Below are positions 40,581 through 48,433 of a stretch of 64,000 bases of DNA, piece by piece. The DNA lies in assembly GCF_014851565.1 (NCBI RefSeq), contig NZ_JACVAA010000007.1, forward strand, positions 124,001 to 188,000, in the 5' to 3' direction. The stretch comes from Pseudomonas sp. PDM15 (GTDB lineage Bacteria > Pseudomonadota > Gammaproteobacteria > Pseudomonadales > Pseudomonadaceae). The position numbers and the translations under genes are program-made. The notes beneath the pieces are model-generated. The model saw only the letters and a list, made by a program, of their open reading frames with translations. It was not told the origin of the DNA and searched no databases. Position 1 is the stretch's first letter. The number at the start of each line of letters is the position of its first letter.

Positions 40581-40702
40581 CTCGGCGACATGCCTTGGGA
40601 AGTAGGCGAACCAAAGTGGGGAAACTGATCAGGCGTTCGCGGCTCGAAACACAGAGCCACTCCCTCTTTCAATAACGTGTTTTGCCATTTGGAGTCCCGA
40701 GC

Positions 40703-41866
40703 ATGTCGATCAAGGTCGAAGACTATTTCGCACCCGAAACTTTCAAGCGCATGAAGGCGTTTGCCGATCAGCAGGAAACCCCCTTCGTGGTGATCGACAA
40801 GCAGACCATCTCCAATTCCTACGATCAGCTGGTCAACTGCTTCCCCTTCGCCAAGATCTACTACGCGGTGAAGGCCAACCCGGCCATCGAGATCACCGAG
40901 CTGCTGCGTGACAAGGGCTCCAACTTCGACATCGCCTCGATCTACGAGCTGGACAAGGTCATGAGCGCCGGCGTCGGCCCGGAGCGCATCAGCTACGGCA
41001 ATACCATCAAGAAGGCCCGCGACATCCGTTACTTCTTCGAGAAGGGCGTACGCTTGTTCGCCACGGATTCCGAGGCCGATCTGCGCAACATCGCCAAGGC
41101 CGCGCCGGGCGCCAAGGTCTACGTACGTATCCTCACCGAGGGCTCGACCAGCGCCGACTGGCCGCTGAGCCGCAAGTTCGGCTGCAACCCGGACATGGCC
41201 CTGGACCTGCTGATCCTGGCCAAACAGCTGGGCCTGGTGCCGTATGGCATCTCCTTCCACGTCGGCTCGCAGCAGCGCGACATCGACGTGTGGGACGCGG
41301 CGATTGCCAAGGTCAAGGTGATCTTCGAGCGTCTGAAGGAAGAAGACGGCATCACCCTGCAGATGATCAACATGGGTGGCGGCTTCCCGGCCAACTACAT
41401 CCAGCGCACCAACGACCTGGAGACCTACGCCGAGGAGATCACCCGCTTCCTCAAGGAAGACTTCGGTGACGAGCTGCCGGAGATCATCCTCGAGCCGGGC
41501 CGTTCGCTGATCGCCAACGCCGGTATTCTGGTCAGCGAAGTGGTGCTGATCGCGCGCAAGTCGCGTACCGCCGTGGAGCGCTGGATCTACACCGACGTGG
41601 GCAAGTTCAGCGGCCTGATCGAAACCATGGACGAGTCCATCAAGTTCCCGATCTGGACCGAGCGCAAGGGCGAGATGGAAGAAGTCATCATCGCCGGCCC
41701 GACCTGCGACAGCGCCGACATCATGTATGAGAACTACAAGTACGGCCTGCCGCTGAACCTGGCCGCCGAGGACCGCCTGTACTGGCTGTCCACCGGCGCC
41801 TACACCACCAGCTACAGCGCGGTGGAATTCAACGGCTTCCCGCCGCTGAAGGCCTTCTACCTGTAA
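40703..41866 (+). CDS. speC: Ornithine decarboxylase (eukaryotic-like, PLP)
   Basis: A 387-residue type-III-fold (alanine-racemase-like) decarboxylase converting ornithine to putrescine. The PLP lysine is in YYAVKANP (Lys57). The region HVGSQQRDIDVWDAA near 190 and the glycine-rich phosphate loop NMGGGFPANY (about 226-235) are present, and the catalytic cysteine motif GPTCDSAD contains Cys335. The length and motifs fit the pseudomonad SpeC (PA4519) and not the 730-residue fold-I enzyme of E. coli. The ATG at 40703 follows GGAG by eight bases. It is preceded by a long structured leader and followed by a terminator, so it is monocistronic. Confidence 0.96.
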   Translation: MSIKVEDYFAPETFKRMKAFADQQETPFVVIDKQTISNSYDQLVNCFPFAKIYYAVKANPAIEITELLRDKGSNFDIASIYELDKVMSAGVGPERISYGNTIKKARDIRYFFEKGVRLFATDSEADLRNIAKAAPGAKVYVRILTEGSTSADWPLSRKFGCNPDMALDLLILAKQLGLVPYGISFHVGSQQRDIDVWDAAIAKVKVIFERLKEEDGITLQMINMGGGFPANYIQRTNDLETYAEEITRFLKEDFGDELPEIILEPGRSLIANAGILVSEVVLIARKSRTAVERWIYTDVGKFSGLIETMDESIKFPIWTERKGEMEEVIIAGPTCDSADIMYENYKYGLPLNLAAEDRLYWLSTGAYTTSYSAVEFNGFPPLKAFYL

Positions 41867-41882
41867 GCCTGTGTGGTAAAGC

Positions 41883-41908
41883 AAAGGCCCGCCTCGTGCG
41901 GGCCTTTT
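41883..41908 (+). terminator. Intrinsic terminator of speC
   Basis: AAAGGCCCGC (41883-41892), loop CTCGT, GCGGGCCTTTT (41898-41908). It lies 17 bp after the speC stop. Confidence 0.9.
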
Positions 41909-41981
41909 CGTTGCTGGACTAGGCTGAGTTGCACGGCCTGGCGATTTACGCGATAACGCGCGACTTCCAGGAGGAGCGCAG

Positions 41982-42716
41982 ATGTCCCGAATACTGCTGA
42001 ACTGCGACATGGGCGAGAGCTACGGTGCCTGGCGCATGGGCGACGACGAGCACGCCATGCCGCTGGTGGACCAGGCCAACCTGGCCTGTGGCTTCCACGC
42101 TGGCGATCCGCTGATCATGCGGCGTAGCGTGGCCCTGGCCGTGCAACACTGCGTGAGTATCGGCGCCCATCCTTCCTATCCCGATCTGCAGGGCTTCGGC
42201 CGGCGCCACCTGAGTTGTTCGCCGGACGAGGTCACCGCCCTGGTGCTGTATCAGCTCGGTGCGCTGGATGCCTTCTGTCGCGCGGCCGGTGCCGAGGTCT
42301 CCTACGTCAAACCGCATGGCGCGCTGTACAACGACCTGGTGCGCGACGATGCGCTGCTCGACGCGGTGCTGGCGGCCTGCGCCTCGTATCGCCAAGGCCT
42401 GCCGCTGATGGTGCTGGCCCTGGCCGACAATACGCGCGAGCGCCGCCTGGCCGAGGCGGCCGGCGTGCCGCTGCTGTTCGAGGCCTTCGCCGACCGCGCC
42501 TATCTCGCCGACGGCCAGCTGGCGCCGCGGCGCCTGGCCGGTGCGGTGCACCAGCAGCCCGAACGCATCCTCGAGCAGGCCCTGGCCATCGCCGCCGGCG
42601 AGGCCTTTGCCGATATCGATGGCAAGCCGTTGCAGCTGCAGGCCGACAGCCTCTGCGTGCATGGCGACAATGCCGAGTCGCTGGCCGTGCTGCGTCGCCT
42701 GCGAGCGCAACTGTGA
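41982..42716 (+). CDS. pxpA: 5-oxoprolinase subunit PxpA (LamB/YcsF)
   Basis: A 244-residue LamB/YcsF-family protein, the subunit that with PxpB and PxpC performs ATP-dependent hydrolysis of 5-oxoproline to glutamate. Motifs: LLNCDMGESYGAWRMGDDEHAMPLVDQANLACGFHAGDP at the N-terminus, then GAHPSYPDLQGFGRR (about 49-63), VSYVKPHGALYND (about 106-118), and the C-terminal LCVHGDNAESLAVLRRLR. AGGAGG lies upstream of the ATG at 41982. It leads pxpA-pxpB-pxpC, and the pxpB start overlaps its stop. Confidence 0.95.
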   Translation: MSRILLNCDMGESYGAWRMGDDEHAMPLVDQANLACGFHAGDPLIMRRSVALAVQHCVSIGAHPSYPDLQGFGRRHLSCSPDEVTALVLYQLGALDAFCRAAGAEVSYVKPHGALYNDLVRDDALLDAVLAACASYRQGLPLMVLALADNTRERRLAEAAGVPLLFEAFADRAYLADGQLAPRRLAGAVHQQPERILEQALAIAAGEAFADIDGKPLQLQADSLCVHGDNAESLAVLRRLRAQL

Positions 42717-43387
42717 TCCGCCTCGAGCCGGCCGGCGCCGAAGCCCTGTTGCTGGTGCTTGCCGAACAGCCGGCGCCCGACCTGCCGCTGCGCATCGCCA
42801 CGCTGGCCGAGCGCATTCGTCAGGAGCTGGGGCCGCTACTCACCGATCTGGTGCCCGGCTGGACCAGCCTGCTGCTGCACTACGACCTGCTGCGTACCAA
42901 TCACCTGCAACTGGCCGAGCGGCTCACGCCCCTGCTGGATGCCTGGCTGGCCGCGCCTGTGGTGAGCGATGCGGGGCGTCTGCATGAGATTTCCGTGTGG
43001 TACGCCGGCGAGGATCTGGCCGAAGTGGCGCGCAGCTGCCGGCTGTCGGTGGAGCAGGTGATCGAACTGCACAGCGCCACCGAGTATCGGGTCGGCGCCA
43101 TCGGCTTTGCTCCCGGCTTCGCCTATCTGGGTGAGCTGCACGAGCGCCTGGCCCTGCCGCGCCGGGCTACACCACGCACCTTGGTACCGGCCGGCAGCCT
43201 GGCCATTGCCGAGCGGCAGACCGCCGTCTACCCGCAGGCCTCGCCCGGAGGCTGGCATCTGATCGGGCTGAGCCCGTCGCCCCTGTTCGACGCGGCCCGC
43301 ACGCCGCCTTGCCCGCTGGCGCTCGGTGATCGGGTGCGTTTTCTGCCCATCGACCAGGCGCGCTACCGCGCCGAGCTGCGTCAATGA
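42713..43387 (+). CDS. pxpB: 5-oxoprolinase subunit PxpB
   Basis: A 224-residue allophanate-hydrolase subunit-1-like protein. The family motif FAPGFAYLGELHERLALPRRATPRTLVPAGSLAIAERQTAVYPQASPGGWHLIG (about 126-185) is the KipI/PxpB signature. The ATP-linked step of 5-oxoproline hydrolysis involves PxpB with PxpC. I choose the GTG at 42713, which overlaps the pxpA stop by four bases and gives MIRLEPAGAEALLLVLAEQ; a long upstream extension in this frame is a shadow of pxpA. It overlaps pxpC by four bases. Confidence 0.93.
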   Translation: MIRLEPAGAEALLLVLAEQPAPDLPLRIATLAERIRQELGPLLTDLVPGWTSLLLHYDLLRTNHLQLAERLTPLLDAWLAAPVVSDAGRLHEISVWYAGEDLAEVARSCRLSVEQVIELHSATEYRVGAIGFAPGFAYLGELHERLALPRRATPRTLVPAGSLAIAERQTAVYPQASPGGWHLIGLSPSPLFDAARTPPCPLALGDRVRFLPIDQARYRAELRQ

Positions 43388-44304
43388 GTGGCCTGCTCGT
43401 GGTGCGTGCGGGACCGCAGAGCCTGCTGCTGGATGGCGGGCGCTCTGGCTGGCAGCACCTCGGGGTCTCTCCCGGCGGTCCCCAGGACCTGCACGCGGCG
43501 GCCTGGGCCAATCGCCTGCTGGGCAACCCGCCGGGCACGCCGTTGCTGGAGATCGCCCTGGGCGATGTGGAGCTGCACAGCCGCGTGGATACCTGGCTGG
43601 CCCTGACTGGTGCCGATGTGCCGTTGAGCGTCGATGGTCGGGCGCTACCCGGCTGGTCACGCTTTGCCGTGCATGCCGGCCAGCGGGTGCGCCTGGGTTA
43701 TGCACGCAGTGGTCAACGTGCCTATCTGGCGGTAGCGGGTGGTTTTCGTGCTGCGCCGCTATTGGGCAGTGTCAGCACCCAGCTGCGTGAGGGGCTGGGC
43801 GGCCTGGATGGCCGGGGTAGCAAGCTGACCGCCGAGGATGAACTGCCCTGTGGTTCGGCTCATTTCGCCTGCGCCGCCAGCGTGCCATGGCCCTATCTGC
43901 CGGACTATCGCGCCGCGCCCTTGCTGCGGGTGATCACCGGTGGCGATGCGGTGGAATTCAGCGAGGCCGCGCTGGCCACATTCTTCGAGCAGAGCTGGCA
44001 GCTCAGCCCGCAGTCCGATCGCATGGGCGCGCGCCTGCAGGGTGAGCCGGTGTCGGCGCCGCAGCGGCAGTGGTCGCTCGGTGTGGCCCGTGGCGCCATC
44101 CAGGTGCCGCCGGATGGTCAGCCGATCATCCTGCAGGCCGACCGCCAGACCATGGGCGGCTATCCCATCCTCGGCTGGCTGCACCCGCTGGATCAATGGC
44201 GCCTGGCGCAATGCCCGGCGCAGCAGAAACTGCGTTTTACTCAGGTCAGCGTCAGCGACGCCCAGGCCGAGCTGCGCGAGTTCTATCGCTTCTTCAACAA
44301 CTAA
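43384..44304 (+). CDS. pxpC: 5-oxoprolinase subunit PxpC
   Basis: A 306-residue allophanate-hydrolase subunit-2 (KipA) homologue. Signatures are GRSGWQHLGVSPGGPQDLHAAAWANRLLGNPPGTPLLEIALG (about 19-60), AYLAVAGGFR near 115, and QLSPQSDRMGARLQGEP plus PPDGQPIILQADRQTMGGYPILG at about 205-260. The ATG at 43384 overlaps the pxpB stop (ATGA). It ends the operon; an inverted repeat 16 bp after the stop can end transcription from both sides. Confidence 0.94.
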   Translation: MSGLLVVRAGPQSLLLDGGRSGWQHLGVSPGGPQDLHAAAWANRLLGNPPGTPLLEIALGDVELHSRVDTWLALTGADVPLSVDGRALPGWSRFAVHAGQRVRLGYARSGQRAYLAVAGGFRAAPLLGSVSTQLREGLGGLDGRGSKLTAEDELPCGSAHFACAASVPWPYLPDYRAAPLLRVITGGDAVEFSEAALATFFEQSWQLSPQSDRMGARLQGEPVSAPQRQWSLGVARGAIQVPPDGQPIILQADRQTMGGYPILGWLHPLDQWRLAQCPAQQKLRFTQVSVSDAQAELREFYRFFNN

Positions 44305-44311
44305 TCGCTCA

Positions 44312-44343
44312 GAAAAGGCGAAGGCGCCACGGTGGGCGCCTTC
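44312..44343 (-). terminator. Terminator of the first repeat-protein gene
   Basis: GAAGGCGCC (44320-44328), loop ACGGTG, GGCGCCTTC (44335-44343). On the minus strand it is followed by GCCTTTTC. It also faces the end of pxpC. An almost identical copy follows the second repeat gene. Confidence 0.8.
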
Positions 44344-44399
44344 TGGCTTTCGAGCTGTGCACACGTCATTGCTTGCCGGCTCCTGACTCCATGTGGGTT

Positions 44400-44900
44400 T
44401 CAGGCGATGTTGCTGCCAGTGCGGTCAAAGCCATCGGCGGCAATCTTGTCGCCTGCACGCTCGGAGCCGTCGGCGGCGATGTTGCTACCGGTGCTGTCGA
44501 AGCCGTCTTCGGCAACGTTGCTGCCAGTGCGGTCGAAACCATCTGCGGCGATCTTGTCGCCTGTACGCTCGGAGCCGTCAGCGGCGATGTTGCTACCGGT
44601 GCTGTCGAAACCGTCTTCAGCGACGTTGCTGCCAGTGCGGTCAAAGCCATCGGCGGCAATCTTGTCGCCTACACGCTCGGAGCCGTCAGCGGCGTAGTTG
44701 CTGCCGGTGCTGTCGAAGCCGTCTTCGGCGATATTGCTGCCGGTGCGATCGAAGCCATCGGCGGCTACAGCGCTGGCGGTGCGATCAAAGCCATCTGCGG
44801 CGATGTGGCTGCCGGTACGGTCGAAACCGTCGGCTGCGAAGGTGATGCCGCTGGCGGCGAAGGTGGACACGAGCAGGGCGGTGAGAATTTGCTTTTTCAT
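44400..44900 (-). CDS. Secreted 12-residue tandem-repeat protein A
   Basis: A 166-residue protein: a signal peptide of about 21 residues (MKKQILTALLVSTFAASGITF) followed by twelve consecutive 12-residue units and one Ala. The units are of three types, AADGFDRTGSNI, AEDGFDSTGSNI and AADGSERTGDKI, which cycle in that order after two leading type-1 copies, giving a 36-residue super-repeat. The mature protein is acidic, has no Cys and almost no bulky hydrophobics except one Phe per unit. It could be disordered or a solenoid. GGAGC precedes the ATG at 44900. I do not recognise a family with known function. A paralogue lies 0.6 kb away. Confidence 0.8.
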   Translation of the reverse strand: MKKQILTALLVSTFAASGITFAADGFDRTGSHIAADGFDRTASAVAADGFDRTGSNIAEDGFDSTGSNYAADGSERVGDKIAADGFDRTGSNVAEDGFDSTGSNIAADGSERTGDKIAADGFDRTGSNVAEDGFDSTGSNIAADGSERAGDKIAADGFDRTGSNIA

Positions 44901-44984
44901 TGTTTGGTGCTCCGGGGTAGGGGTTTAAGTTGTCTACGGAGCCTATGTTCGGGGAAGGTGTCCGCCGAGAGAACTTGAAGCGGT

Positions 44985-45375
44985 CGATGCTGAAAATCAT
45001 CGCTGTTGATGGTTGCTGGAGCCTCTCTATATCGGCGCTTTCGGCTGATTATGGCTGTGTGAATCGGTGCTTTTCAGCGGGCCTTATCAGCCGTGTCGAT
45101 AGTCCGATGAACAGGTTTTTTCCGCCCTCTATCACCCCGGGGGTCGTAAGCCGTTCCTGCGCACAGGAAGCTTCGCGCGTGATGAGCACGGGATGATTGG
45201 GCCGAGTCTTTGGCGAGAGGGAACAAGGCTGTTTTAGCAAGGAGGTTTGGCTGCGGCGTGAAGGTTGTTTGCGCGCTATGGGGCATTACGGAAGAGGCAG
45301 GAAAAGGGCATAGCGGATTTGCTTGCGTGGAGTGTCTGGCGGTGAATGCCTGGCTCACCGGCAGAATGCCTGCCG
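44985..45375. other. Spacer between the two duplicated units
   Basis: About 390 bp without a convincing gene. The part next to 44985 shows decayed similarity to the region right of copy B (shared ATGCTG and GGCGCTTTCG). Expected to contain the promoter of repeat-protein gene A. Confidence 0.5.
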
Positions 45376-45377
45376 CA

Positions 45378-45409
45378 GAAGAGGCGAAGGCGCCACGGTG
45401 GGCGCCTTC
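45378..45409 (-). terminator. Terminator of the second repeat-protein gene
   Basis: GAAGGCGCC (45386-45394), loop ACGGTG, GGCGCCTTC (45401-45409), followed on the minus strand by GCCTCTTC. Confidence 0.7.
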
Positions 45410-45464
45410 TGGCTTTCGAGCTGTGCACACGTCATTGCTTGCTGGCTCCTGACTCCATGTGGTT

Positions 45465-46001
45465 TCAGGCGATGTTGCTGCCGGTGCTGTCGAAGCCGTC
45501 TTCAGCGACGTTGCTGCCAGTGCGGTCAAAACCATCGGCGGCAATCTTGTCACCTACACGCTCGGAGCCATCAGCGGCGATGTTGCTACCGGTGCTGTCG
45601 AAGCCGTCTTCGGCGACGTTGCTTCCAGTGCGGTCGAAACCATCTGCAGCGATCTTGTTGCCTGCACGCTCGGAGCCGTCGGCGGCGATGTTGCTACCGG
45701 TGCTGTCGAAGCCGTCTTCGGCGACGTTGCTGCCAGTGCGGTCAAAGCCATCGGCGGCGATCTTGTTGCCTGCACGCTCGGAGCCGTCAGCGGCGATGTT
45801 GCTACCGGTGCTGTCGAAACCGTCTTCGGCGACATTGCTGCCGGTGCGATCAAAGCCATCGGCGGCTACAGCGCTGGCGGTGCGATCAAAACCATCTGCA
45901 GCGATGTGGCTGCCAGTGCGGTCGAAGCCGTCGGCTGCGAAGGTGATACCGCTGGCGGCGAAGGTGGATGCAAACAGGGCGGCGAGAATTTGCTTTTTCA
46001 T
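45465..46001 (-). CDS. Secreted 12-residue tandem-repeat protein B
   Basis: A 178-residue paralogue of the protein at 44400-44900: a signal peptide MKKQILAALFASTFAASGITF, thirteen 12-residue units and a terminal Ala. The unit order is two type-1 copies (AADGFDRTGSHI, AADGFDRTASAV), then repeating triplets AADGFDRTGSNV, AEDGFDSTGSNI, AADGSERAGNKI. The first two units are identical in both proteins, while the triplets differ in copy number and in AGNK/VGDK/TGDK. The coding strand is settled by the signal peptide, ribosome-binding site and terminator, since the 36-bp period leaves several other frames open. The function is unknown. Confidence 0.8.
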   Translation of the reverse strand: MKKQILAALFASTFAASGITFAADGFDRTGSHIAADGFDRTASAVAADGFDRTGSNVAEDGFDSTGSNIAADGSERAGNKIAADGFDRTGSNVAEDGFDSTGSNIAADGSERAGNKIAADGFDRTGSNVAEDGFDSTGSNIAADGSERVGDKIAADGFDRTGSNVAEDGFDSTGSNIA

Positions 46002-46085
46002 TGTTTGGTGCTCCGGGGTAGGGGTTTAAGTTGTCTACGGAGCCTATGTTCGGGGAAGGTGTCCGCCGAGAGAACTTGAAGCGGT

Positions 46086-46318
46086 TAATGCTGCGCATCA
46101 GCGTTATCGATTGTTCGCGCGACGGCTCTAGCGCGGCGCTTTCGCGCAGCGTGCAGGTCGCTCGAGGGTTTGCCATCCGCCCATTTCCAGGTACTGCGCC
46201 CAACTTCGGCGGGTGCCCCGTGATGCCAATGGGGCTAAGCTGGCTCTTAAGAATGCCCGTCGACCTTGCTGCCTGAGCGCGCTGGAATCGCCGATAGAAA
46301 CGACGGGACTGGAGCGTG
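46086..46318. other. Divergent intergenic region
   Basis: About 230 bp between the repeat-protein B leader and the plus-strand branched-chain-type binding protein. No ORF or RNA is recognised. Confidence 0.5.
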
Positions 46319-47455
46319 ATGATGTTGCGACGGCTGCTGTGCTGTTTTGCTGTATCTGCGTTGTTCTGTGGCGTTGCGCTGGGGGGCGAGACGGGCGTCG
46401 ATGCCAAGGAGCTGCATCTGGGCATGGTCAACGCCCAGAGCGGGCCGGCGGCCGGCCTCGGCAAGGGCATGCTGGCCGGCGCCCAGGCCTACTTCCAGCG
46501 AGTCAATGCTGCCGGCGGTGTGCATGGCCGGCACTTGCGCCTGGTGGTGCGCGATGACGGCTACGAGCCGGCGCGTACGGCTCGCCTGACCGAAGAACTG
46601 ATCGCCTCCCGCAGTGTCTTCGCCCTGTTCGGCTATGTCGGCACGCCCACCTCGCGTGCCGCGATGCCGGCCACGCTGGCTGCCGGCGTACCCTATCTGT
46701 TTCCGTTCTCCGGTGCCGAGGTGTTGCGTAAGCCGCTGCATCGCTGGGTATTCAATGTGCGCGCCTCCTACATTGCCGAAACCGAGCTGCTGGCGGCGCA
46801 CATGACCGAGGAGCTGAAGCTGAGCCGTGTCGCCCTGCTGATGCAGAACGACTCCTTCGGCGAGACGGTCAAGGGTGGCCTGGCCGGCGCGCTGCTCAAG
46901 CGCGGCCTGCGTGTCGAGGGCGAGGCGCGCATCCTGCGCAACTCGCTGGAGGTCGGCGAGGCCGTGCGCCAGCTGCTGCCGAGCCAGCCCCAGGCGATCT
47001 TCTTCGTCGGCACCTATAAACAGCTGGCCGCGGCCATTCGCGAGGCCCGCGCCCTGGGCATGCAGGCGCGCTTCTTCAGTGTGTCCTTCGTCGGCACCGA
47101 CAGCTTTATCGCCGAGGCCGGTGTAGACGCCGAGGGCGTGTATATCTCGCAGGTGGTGCCGTCGCCGGACGATACCCGGTTGCCGCTGGTGCGCGACTAC
47201 CGGGCGGACATGCACGGCCCGCTCGGTTACGCCTCGCTGGAGGGGTATATCGGCGCCGCCGTGCTGGTGGAGGCGCTGCGCCAGACCGGACCGCAGCCGA
47301 CCCGGGCGCAACTGGTCGAGGCCCTGGAGTCCATGGATCTGGATCTCGGCGGCTTCCACGTGCGCTTCGGGCCCAAGGACCACCAGGGCTCGGACGCGGT
47401 CTACCTGACCCGCATCGAGCAGGGCCGAGCGGTGCCGGTGCACCGTCAGCCCTGA
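46319..47455 (+). CDS. LivK-like ABC substrate-binding protein, orphan
   Basis: A 378-residue type-I periplasmic binding protein (Peripla_BP_6). The signal peptide is MMLRRLLCCFAVSALFCGVALG. The fold is visible in LHLGMVNAQSGPAAGLGKGMLAGAQAYFQRVNAAGGVHGRHLRLVVRDDGYEPARTA (about 32-90) and LFGYVGTPTSRAAMPATLAAGVPYLFPFSGAE. These usually bind branched-chain amino acids, amides or aromatic acids. No LivFGHM-type genes are near, so it may serve another locus or a sensor. GGAG precedes the start; ATG at 46319 or 46322 and GTG at 46316 are all possible. It is convergent with dppF (6-bp gap). Confidence 0.85.
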   Translation: MMLRRLLCCFAVSALFCGVALGGETGVDAKELHLGMVNAQSGPAAGLGKGMLAGAQAYFQRVNAAGGVHGRHLRLVVRDDGYEPARTARLTEELIASRSVFALFGYVGTPTSRAAMPATLAAGVPYLFPFSGAEVLRKPLHRWVFNVRASYIAETELLAAHMTEELKLSRVALLMQNDSFGETVKGGLAGALLKRGLRVEGEARILRNSLEVGEAVRQLLPSQPQAIFFVGTYKQLAAAIREARALGMQARFFSVSFVGTDSFIAEAGVDAEGVYISQVVPSPDDTRLPLVRDYRADMHGPLGYASLEGYIGAAVLVEALRQTGPQPTRAQLVEALESMDLDLGGFHVRFGPKDHQGSDAVYLTRIEQGRAVPVHRQP

Positions 47456-47461
47456 GCGAAC

Positions 47462-48433
47462 TCAGCCGGCGATCTCCTCGGCATGGTGGCAGGCCACCTG
47501 GCGCGCTTCGACCAGGCGCAGCTCCGGTACCTCCACGCGACAGCGCTCGGTCGCATGCGGACAGCGTCGGTGGAAGGCGCAGCCGGGCGGCGGGTCGAGT
47601 GGGTTGGGCAGCTCGCCGGCGATCTTGATCTTCGGCTTGGCCGGGTCCGGGTGGATTGCCGGGGTGGCCGAGAGCAGGGCGCGGGTATAGGGATGCAGCG
47701 GTCGTTCGTAGATCAGCGCGGCCGGGCCCATCTCTGCCGGGCGGCCGAGGTACATCACCAGCACGTCGTCGGCCACGTGCTGCACCACCGCCAGGTTGTG
47801 CGAGATGAACACGTAGCCGGTCTGATATTGCTCCTGCAGGTCCATGAACAGGTTGAGCACCTGGGCCTGGATCGACACGTCCAGCGCCGAGGTCGGCTCG
47901 TCCGCCACCAGCACCTTGGGCTGCAGCATCATGGCGCGGGCCAGGGCGATGCGCTGGCGCTGGCCGCCGGAGAACATGTGCGGGTAGCGCTGGTAGTGCT
48001 CAGGGCGCAGGCCCACCTGCTGCATCATGGTCTGCACCTTCTCGCGACGCTCGGTGCGCGACAGGCCGGTATTGATCAGCAGCGGTTCGGCCAGCTGGTC
48101 GCCGATCTTCTGTCGCGGGTTGAGCGAGGCGTAGGGGTTCTGGAACACCATCTGCACGTCGCGACGCAGCTGCTTGCGCTCGGCTTTGCCGGCGCCGGCC
48201 ACTTCCTGTCCGGCGATCTGCAGGCTGCCGGCGCTGGGCTCCTCGATCAGGGTCAGGGCGCGGGCCAGGGTCGACTTGCCGCAGCCGGACTCGCCGACCA
48301 CCGCCAGGGTCTTGCCGGCTTCCAGCGAGAAGGACACGCCGTTCAGCGCGCGCACCAGGGCATTGGGTTTGAACAGGCCACGGGAGATCTCGTAGTGACG
48401 GGTCAGCTCGCGGGCCTCGAGGACGATGCTCAT
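47462..48433 (-). CDS. dppF: Dipeptide ABC transporter ATPase DppF
   Basis: A 323-residue ABC ATPase of the oligopeptide class. Walker A is GESGCGKSTLA (about 46-56), the signature is FSGGQRQRIALARAM (about 155-169), Walker B is KVLVADEPTSALD, and there is a C-terminal oligopeptide-type extension with the CAFHRRCPHATERC cysteine cluster. It pairs with DppD to energise the DppBC permease. Its ATG shares one base with the dppD stop (TGATG). It is the last gene of the dpp operon. Confidence 0.95.
   Translation of the reverse strand: MSIVLEARELTRHYEISRGLFKPNALVRALNGVSFSLEAGKTLAVVGESGCGKSTLARALTLIEEPSAGSLQIAGQEVAGAGKAERKQLRRDVQMVFQNPYASLNPRQKIGDQLAEPLLINTGLSRTERREKVQTMMQQVGLRPEHYQRYPHMFSGGQRQRIALARAMMLQPKVLVADEPTSALDVSIQAQVLNLFMDLQEQYQTGYVFISHNLAVVQHVADDVLVMYLGRPAEMGPAALIYERPLHPYTRALLSATPAIHPDPAKPKIKIAGELPNPLDPPPGCAFHRRCPHATERCRVEVPELRLVEARQVACHHAEEIAG

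Larger units (their letters stand above)
44310..44984 (-). repeat. Segmental duplication, copy A
   Basis: About 675 bp covering terminator, repeat-protein gene and upstream leader. It is nearly identical to 45376-46085, which has one extra 36-bp unit and lacks one base near the gene's 3' flank. The flanking stretch GCTTTCGAGCTGTGCACACG and the 80-bp leader upstream of the start codon match almost perfectly. Confidence 0.85.
45376..46085 (-). repeat. Segmental duplication, copy B
   Basis: The second copy of the unit at 44310-44984, about 710 bp, containing terminator, repeat gene with 13 units and the conserved leader. The 35-bp length difference equals one extra 36-bp repeat minus a one-base deletion. 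Confidence 0.85.

Noticed and set aside
39988..40614. 208-codon minus-strand frame upstream of speC
   Set aside because: Arg/Pro/Ala-rich translation typical of a GC-rich shadow, no family features, and it covers the speC promoter and leader.
40469..40675. 68-codon plus-strand frame in the speC leader
   Set aside because: No ribosome-binding site or protein-like composition; it runs through the RNA hairpin, which explains the sequence better.
44070..44978. Long plus-strand frame with an Ala/Val/Gly-rich repeat opposite repeat-protein gene A
   Set aside because: It is the antisense of the 36-bp repeats, starts inside pxpC, and has no signal peptide or ribosome-binding site. The minus strand has signal peptide, ribosome-binding site and terminator.
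44400..46001. CRISPR array
   Set aside because: The 36-bp periodic units are contiguous with no unique spacers, and they encode a continuous repeat protein behind a signal peptide.
45346..46079. Several overlapping plus-strand frames opposite repeat-protein gene B
   Set aside because: The 36-bp period (a multiple of three) without stops keeps all frames open; none has initiation signals.
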